From Aquarana catesbeiana (taxonomy: Eukaryota > Chordata > Amphibia > Anura > Ranidae), in NCBI RefSeq assembly GCF_042186555.1, contig NC_133328.1:497887106-497951105 (forward strand): a DNA stretch of 64,000 nucleotides, in the 5' to 3' direction. Under the pieces are notes generated by a model. That model searched no databases and was not told the DNA's origin. It was given only the letters and a program-made list of their open reading frames with translations. The translations under genes and the position numbers were made by a program. Positions 57,962 to 64,000 of the stretch are shown here, one piece after another (positions within the stretch are counted from its first letter, which is position 1; each line of letters begins with the position of its first letter).

Positions 57962-58724
57962 TTAACCACTTCCATACCAGGCACTTTCCCCCCTTCCTGC
58001 CCAGGACAATTTTTAGCTTTCAGCGCTGTCACACTTTGACAATTGCGCGGTCATGCAACACTGTTCCCAAACTACATTTTTATCATTTTCTTCCCACAAA
58101 TAGAGCTTTCTTTTGGTGGTATTTGATCACCTCTGATCACTGATAGGTGGCACTAGATAGGCAGCACTGATGAGGAGCTACTGACAGGCATTACTGAGTG
58201 GCACTAATTGGCACTTTGATGGGGCACTGACAGGCATTGCTGATGGGGCACTAATTGGCACTTTTTTGGGCACTGATCGGCACTGTTGTGGGCACTCACA
58301 GGTGTTTATTATGGGGAAAGGCTGGCAGGTGTTGGGCACTGATTGGCAGCTGATGGGCACCTTTTGATGGGGGCTGTGCTGATAATCAATGTGGTGATTA
58401 TCAGCACAGACCCCCCTCTGACAGGGAGAACCGCCAATCGGCTCTCCCTGTCAGCGTGAACCAAGGAAAGCCTGGTTCACACGATGATCAGCTGTGATTG
58501 GTCACAGCTGATCACGTGGTAAGAAGCCTCTGTCAGAGGCTCCACACCATGATCAGAGTTGTGGTGTCTCAGACTGACACACGGCATCTCCGACTGCCAC
58601 GCTGCGCTCCCCCGCGGGCGCGTGCCGGCTGTGTTATCCTGATCACGTCATATGACGTCCGGTCAGGATATCACAACCACTTTGCCGCCATCATTCTGCT
58701 ATATGGCGGGCGGCAAGTGGTTAA
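57962..58724 (+). mobile_element. TTAACC-family element, complete short copy
   Basis: Starts TTAACCACTTCCATACC and ends ggcggcaagtggttaa, with TTAA at both ends (57962-57965, 58721-58724). 763 bp. The left part matches 55441 and the - strand of 9030. The interior has a gatgggcactg minisatellite (58150-58375) and hairpins (ggctctccctgtcagcg with its inverse near 58415-58455). Non-coding. Confidence 0.75.
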
Positions 58725-59098
58725 AGAGAGACACCCATGTCAGGATATGCTGTTGTTGTTAGAGATACATTTTGTTGCCAGACTAGTTGCGTGGAAATCA
58801 ATGGTTTGGTTTAAATAATAGAGCTTATGGTTTACAAACAGGTCTCCGACCGCCACGCTGCGCTCCCCCGCGGGCGCGTGCCGGCTGTGTTATCCCGATC
58901 ACGTCATATGACGTCCGGTCAGGATATCACAACCACTTTGCCGCCATCATTCTGCTATATGGCGGGCGGCAAGTGGTTAAAGATGGTCACCCATGTCAGG
59001 ATATGCTGTTGTTGTTAGAGATACATTTTGTTGCCAGACTAGTTGCGTGGAAATCAATGGTTTGGTTTAAATAATAGAGCTTATGGTTTACAAACAGG
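58587..59098 (+). repeat. 256-bp tandem duplication
   Basis: 58587-58842 and 58843-59098 are near-identical direct copies starting ctccgactgccacgctgcg and ctccgaccgccacgctgcg. The unit spans the right end of the TTAACC-family element plus ~118 bp of flank, so the duplication came after insertion. Only a handful of differences. Confidence 0.93.
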
Positions 59099-59339
59099 TT
59101 TGCACAAGTGTTATCTAGATAAAATAAAAAAAGTAAATAAAAAACGTGTTCACAAATTTCAGCAACTATTGGTAATATTTTTTTAATAATAAGAGGTTAA
59201 TTTCTTTAAAATCTAAAGAATGTTTTTTGATTAAAGTCAATTTTGCTCAGTCACTCTGAAACCACAAGGGAAGTGTGTAGATTCTGAACTAAAAAAAAAA
59301 AAAAAAAAAAGAAGGTGTTAATTTTGTTCTGTAAAAGTG

Positions 59340-59374
<35 letters not shown>

Positions 59375-59864
59375 TAAATTTTAAATGAATATACTTTCAT
59401 GTCTTTGACTCAATAGATTTTTAAACATTTCATTAACTAGACTGGTGTTATGTTAATGATATGAGTGAAAATGGGGAATAAGAAGACGTTTTTTATTTTT
59501 CCAATTGACACAAGAATTAAGACAGAATAATAATGAACAATATTGGGTTATGTTTAAAGAATGTACAAGAATTATTATTTAATCATTGAAATAAATAAGA
59601 CAAGGTTATTCTATGCATGCCTTAGTATGTGTACAAAATTAGGTGTTACATAAGGGGGGTGAAGTTTAAAATATTTTAAGCGTTACTGAGAATAACCTAA
59701 CACAAACAAAAAAAAAAAAAAAGTTGCAACGGTTTGATATATTGCATCTATGAAGTGTTAGACCCAGTGGACACTGTTGGATTTTCTGCGGATTTTTGTC
59801 TTCGGATTTACCAGGGCCTTGTAGTGCAAGGACCTGCCTGATTGCATACAAATTGAAACTCTAT
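59099..59864. other. AT-rich intergenic, no gene seen
   Basis: Two long A runs near 59291-59310 and 59346-59372, and another A run near 59709-59721. No coding or RNA gene. Confidence 0.45.
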
Positions 59865-60288
59865 TGCCGCGTACACACGAGCGGAATGTCTGACAGTAAA
59901 AGTCAGACGGAAGCTTTTCATCGTATATTCCGATCGTGTGTATGCCTCATCTGACTTTTTTTTTCAAAAATTCTGACAGACCTAGAAAAAGAACATGTTC
60001 TAAATATTTCCGATGGAACCAATTCCTATCGGGAAAACCTCTCGTCTGTATGCTGTTCTGACGGACCAAACACAACGCATGCTCTGAAGCAAGTAAGAGA
60101 TGGAAGCTATTGGCTACTGGCTATTGGATGTCCTTTTTCTAGTCCCGTCGTACGTGTTGTACGTCACCGCGTTCTTGACGATCGGACTTTGGTGTGATCG
60201 TGTATACACGGGACAGTTTCAGCGGAATTCCGTCGGAAAAACCTTCAGAGTTTATTCCGACGAGAAAACCGGTCGTGTGTACGCGGCA
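59865..60288 (+). mobile_element. Harbinger MITE E, 424 bp
   Basis: TGCCGCGTACACACGAGCGG left, ggtcgtgtgtacgcggca right, TTA on the right flank (60289-60291); the left flank has drifted. Same subfamily as MITE D. Confidence 0.88.
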
Positions 60289-60617
60289 TTAAGGTTTGGT
60301 CTCGTATTGTATGGTTTTGGTGGGTCTGGGGATGGAGGTCTGCAGGGAGTCTGGTAGTGTGTATGGGGTCTTAGGTTTTTTGATGGGAGTAACAGTTTGA
60401 GTAACAGTCTTTTTGAATTTCCAGAATTTCAACTGTAAAGTGTTAATGATGCAATGCTGTTTATATTTGGGTACATTTATAAAGTTAAAAAGCTAAGTTC
60501 TTAGTCAGAATATGTGTTTGGATAAAATGTTCTGTTCTGGGACCCCACGGATTTCACTTGGGTCCAGAGGATAACGGGAATAAAAAGGTGTTTATGTTTT
60601 ATTGAATCCCGCTACAA

Positions 60618-60619
<2 letters not shown>

Positions 60620-60703
<84 letters not shown>
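60620..60703. repeat. A-run plus (TA)n microsatellite
   Basis: About 17 A followed by ~33 TA dinucleotides to 60703, then cacac. Perfect dinucleotide run, likely highly variable in length. Confidence 0.95.
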
Positions 60704-60709
<6 letters not shown>

Positions 60710-61199
60710 TCTATATGTCTAGTAATAAAACTGTTGCTAGGGAACATTTTATGTCTGCTTGCTTGGTGGACTTATGGACTTATATTTGAATTAATGAAAG
60801 AATACTGGTTTTTAACAACTCCAAGGTAAGGAAGGTTTTATTTAGTAGTTTAGGTGATCCTGTGGTCATTCATGTTGGATGGAGAGTATCCATTTCCCCA
60901 GCCCCATTTAAGTGAAGAAATGACCCCCCCTCCCCTTTTTTTTCCATCCATGCCTCCATCGGAATGCCTTTTACTTAAAGAAATTACAATATCTTTTGCA
61001 TGAACATCTTTGTTGCTTTAAGCCAGCCAGGAGGTGCTGAATGATGAGTAATTTTGCCAGGTCATCATTTCGGTATGACACATATCTACTCTTTATTGTC
61101 ATTGCTGAAGCAGGTTGAAGGTTGAAAGACACTCCTGGAAATGTTCCTGGGATTGCCTAAGAGGAGGAGTCGAGATGTCAACCCAAAGACCTGAGAGTT
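60704..61199. other. Intergenic, no gene seen
   Basis: Nothing assigned before the R3HDM2-like sequence; the left boundary of the latter is uncertain. Confidence 0.4.
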
Positions 61200-61209
61200 C
61201 TAATGAATG

Positions 61210-61880
61210 CCACAAAAGAGAGATCTGCCAGGTGCCAGCCCAAGAACCCAAACCCAGCCCAAATGCATCATTTCCAGTCTGTCTGTGGATGTTAAGTTTT
61301 GTCCTTACAAGGAGACAAGCACTAAAATCAGCAATCTGTACCTGCCCCCACCAATCAGACTGTGCAAGGAACTTATGCCAGCTGGAGGAATGCCAGCCTA
61401 CTACAGTGTTATTCAACCCGGGCATAGCAGAATGATTTCAGCACCTCTGTAGGTCCTCTTCCTCCTGGCTCTGAACAGTACCAGATGCCTCAGTCTCCTT
61501 TACCTTACAGCCCTCTGCAAATGCAACGGCAATATTCAGATGTTAACCCTTCAAGCCTGGGTGTGGTGGTAATGCAGCTGAACGTACCCAATGGCCCACA
61601 GGCAACATCACAGAACTCACCAGTAAACAGTGTCTGCACTGGACTCTCACCACTGTCTGTCATTTTTCAGTTACCACAAACCTGTTGACCCTACACAAGG
61701 TGATGTTCAGTATTAGTTTTGCTTGGACAACTACTTCCATACAACTTTTCAGTTTGTTCCCTGATACTGTACAGCCAGCCCCCCTCCCCCATTCTGCACA
61801 ACTGACAGGAATGAGAACTGAGGAAAGAGGCGAGTTCCTTTTTATGGGGTCGAGAATCTACTGATTACATGGATGAGTAC
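61210..61880 (+). pseudogene. R3HDM2: R3HDM2-like processed pseudogene (3' coding part)
   Basis: Recognised from the glutamine/proline-rich C-terminal half of R3H-domain proteins: GGMPAYYSVIQPG (about 61384), then after a frameshift PPGSEQYQMPQSP (61466-61505), QMQRQYSDVNPSS, GVVVMQLNVPNGPQ (about 61560-61600), SVCTGLSPL (about 61630), and in another frame GQLLPYNFSV (about 61725). In R3HDM2 these segments are in the same order. No introns, several frameshifts, and stops (61450, 61686) indicate a decayed retrocopy. A block between NGPQ and SVCTG is shorter than expected. The assignment to R3HDM2 rather than R3HDM1 rests on the SEQYQMPQSP stretch, from memory. Confidence 0.65.
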
Positions 61881-62140
61881 AGAATTGAACCCTTGGAGGT
61901 ATTTTAGAGTTTTGGAAATTAAATTAAAGTATGAAATGTGGACTTTTTGTATACTGGATATTTGCATTTTACAAACTATACTAATGAGACTTTATTGTGT
62001 TTTTTCTCTATAATTTTTGACTATTTTCCATTAACCTACAGGCTGTGACGCCCCCTCCCTTTTTGTTTTTTTGGACTGTCACGCCCCTTCCCCTTGTTTC
62101 TTTTTTTTTTACATATACATTTGCTATACAGTTGAGATAA
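61881..62140. other. Intergenic, no gene seen
   Basis: AT-rich, possibly the retrocopy's 3' untranslated part. Two cacgcccct-type inverted blocks near 62048 and 62080. Confidence 0.35.
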
Positions 62141-62245
62141 GTAATGGGGGAATTTTGACTCTGGCATGAGTCGGGCTGATTGCCAGTGTGAAATAAAACA
62201 TTTTTTCCTAAAAGTTCGTTGTCCGGTCTGTTGTTCCTGGCGAGT
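62141..62245 (+). repeat. Dispersed ~100-bp repeat with AATAAA, copy 2
   Basis: Same block order as 56453-56560: ctctggcatgagtc, gccagtgtgaaataaaa, cctaaaagttcgttg, tccggtctgttgttcctgg. Confidence 0.5.
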
Positions 62246-64000
62246 CTTCTGGACAGGAACACGTAGCGGCACTCGGGCAGCGGATCCGCTGTCTCGGTCT
62301 TCCGAAGTGAAACTTGCCCCACGCACCTGCACCGACGGGCAGGCGATCCTAGTGATGTTAGCGGCAGGATGTCCGATATTGAATGACAGAGCTAGGCCCC
62401 TTAGGCCTTGGGGTGGAAGTAAGGCTCCACGTGGTAGGCCGCAACCTCTCTCTCCCTGTTGCACAGAGAGGTCTGTCTGGAGTCAAGCCCAGGAGGAAGA
62501 GAGTTTTGCGTAGGCTTCTCGCTCCTTTTATGGTCACTCCCAGCAACCTTCATGCCACCGCAAAGATCCCTGGGTACATGGTTGCATAGCAATAGTCTGA
62601 AGGAGAACTATACATCCCATAATTCACTTTGTTGGAAACACAAATATGTGGTCACTGGTTACACGGATGACCAAAGGGACAAGCGATGTCTAGAAACACT
62701 GAACGGTACGGTGCTTTCTGCTGACATATCGCTACATCAATATTACCCTCACCTACGGCCATTGACTTACACTTATACAATAAGGCTAAACCCCAATAAA
62801 TGAGTATATATAGCATTAGTAAGAACAGCATCAATCATGAAAGCATGAATGGCACAAAGAAAAGTGTCACTGTAACTCTTGGCAATGACTATTTAAAAAG
62901 TGTCCCCGAGTGCACTCTGCACATACAGCCCTTTAGTGCATGGGTGTATGCATTCTGACAAAGAGGTGCCCCTGTAGGGGACTGCAAGTAACTGGTGCTG
63001 ATTAGTTAGTATTAGCTGGCTATCATTGGGGTTCATTTGTAAGGTGGTGCACGTGAAGTTGTCTCTTTAATGAGTAACTCCACTTTTGTTGAGAAAAAAA
63101 CATTTCCCTCAGGATGATCTACTGTATGTACATTGCAAGGATTTTAACAAACTTTGTTTCAGATTCCTACCTTTTGTTATTTTGAAGATATAGTTGTTTG
63201 TTTGTCTGTGTACACTAAAAAACGAAAGAAAAAAGCTAATCCTACGGAACCAAACACCTAATACAGTTATCTCAAGAAGTCCTTGGTAATTTACACCTAC
63301 TAAGGTGCTGCTGCTGTAGCTGAAGAAACTAGACTAACATATAGAAGAAACCCAGTATTGCTACCAGGATCTAGACAGATAGCTACTTTTGCAACAGAAA
63401 GTCTAATTTACTTGGTTTCAAAAACGAATACAAAATTTATTGGTAATCTCAATATAGTTCATTACATAATAATAAAAGTAAAAATGCAAAACAACTCCAC
63501 ATGTTATACTCTCCGGGTCCCATCCATAGGAGGGATAACCCGAAAAGAGCTAGATGTATTCAAACACAGAAAAACAAGGACAACACGTACACAACACTAC
63601 AAAATCAAAAAAACAAAAACCCCATCCCTCACACACACACAGACGGTCCGGACATCTGCCTAACAACCTATTCACAGGAAATTTGCCAGCTGTGGGAGGA
63701 AACTAGGTCGCATATAAATAGTATTGGTGTTATGTCATAATCATATAAGTTCACCACGTTGTGCAAGTTACCTGTGAATAGCCCCCGGGGGATGTTTAAA
63801 TAAGGTTTGCATATGCAGGTGTGCAAAACATTCCACCTGAGTATAAAAGGGATTGAGAAGAATTGAATGGGATCACAAACTGAGCGATGCCTAGTACTGC
63901 AGGGCCGCGTATATAACCCCTATGCACAGTGAACAGTCCTGATATTGGCTGACAGCAAGTCATCCAGTTTAATGGGTTAAATAACGTTTCCTCACAGTGA
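62246..64000. other. Intergenic with repeat debris, no gene seen
   Basis: GC-rich from 62246 to about 62560, then AT-rich. A TATA-like gtataaaagggattg lies at about 63841 and (CA)n near 63630. No supported gene. Possible LTR-like or promoter debris near the right edge. Confidence 0.35.

Noticed and set aside
58498..59074. Two similar ~95-codon open frames
   Set aside because: They arise from the 256-bp tandem duplication of non-coding transposon end sequence; no domain.
60602..60829. 75-codon frame with a long IYIY run
   Set aside because: Translation of the (TA)n microsatellite.

Overview
This window looks like nuclear DNA from an anuran amphibian, most likely a ranid-type frog. That is inferred from its repeats: two Tc1-like families with ~200-bp inverted repeats, several non-LTR retrotransposons of the L1 and CR1/L2 groups, PIF/Harbinger elements with many MITE derivatives, and abundant TTAA-ended repeats with inverted-repeat interiors. 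I see no intact host protein gene, rRNA or tRNA. The one host-related sequence is a decayed, apparently processed copy of R3HDM2 near 61.2-61.9 kb.

Layout: 1-6841 is a satellite with a ~1.87 kb unit, each unit holding two related halves and a T-rich minisatellite. 6842-9030 is a TTAACCACTT-type element containing a ~1.1 kb foldback. 9518-11119 is a complete but dead Tc1-like element. 11-32 kb is mostly decayed repeats: MITEs, a train of hairpins at 15.3-15.85 kb, CR1 and L1 fragments, and a 1.65 kb hAT-like element with two minisatellites. 32800-35040 is a second Tc1-like family whose start codon was split by a retroposed insert.

35212-54720 is the centrepiece. One Tc1-like element is cut in three by two insertions: an L1 (35693-41977), itself interrupted by a 2.3 kb block with three Harbinger MITEs, and a 12.1 kb Harbinger element (42188-54299) with a perfect TTA target duplication. 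The Harbinger carries three genes: a spliced transposase (broken), an antisense Myb/SANT-like gene whose three exons read open throughout, and a MADF/BESS-type gene. The last two diverge from one promoter region. A 6.4 kb, nearly intact L1 with a perfect 15-bp target duplication lies in the MADF gene's intron, in the polypyrimidine tract of the splice acceptor. The MITEs share both ends with this Harbinger, so the autonomous-type ancestor and its deletion derivatives occur together.

55-64 kb holds further TTAA-ended repeats, two more Harbinger MITEs, a 256-bp tandem duplication, a (TA)n tract, the R3HDM2 pseudogene and unclassified DNA. Two motifs (16.0 kb + strand, 56.3 kb - strand) resemble decayed type I hammerhead ribozymes. 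Classifications rest on reading motifs and internal comparisons only; no database search was possible.
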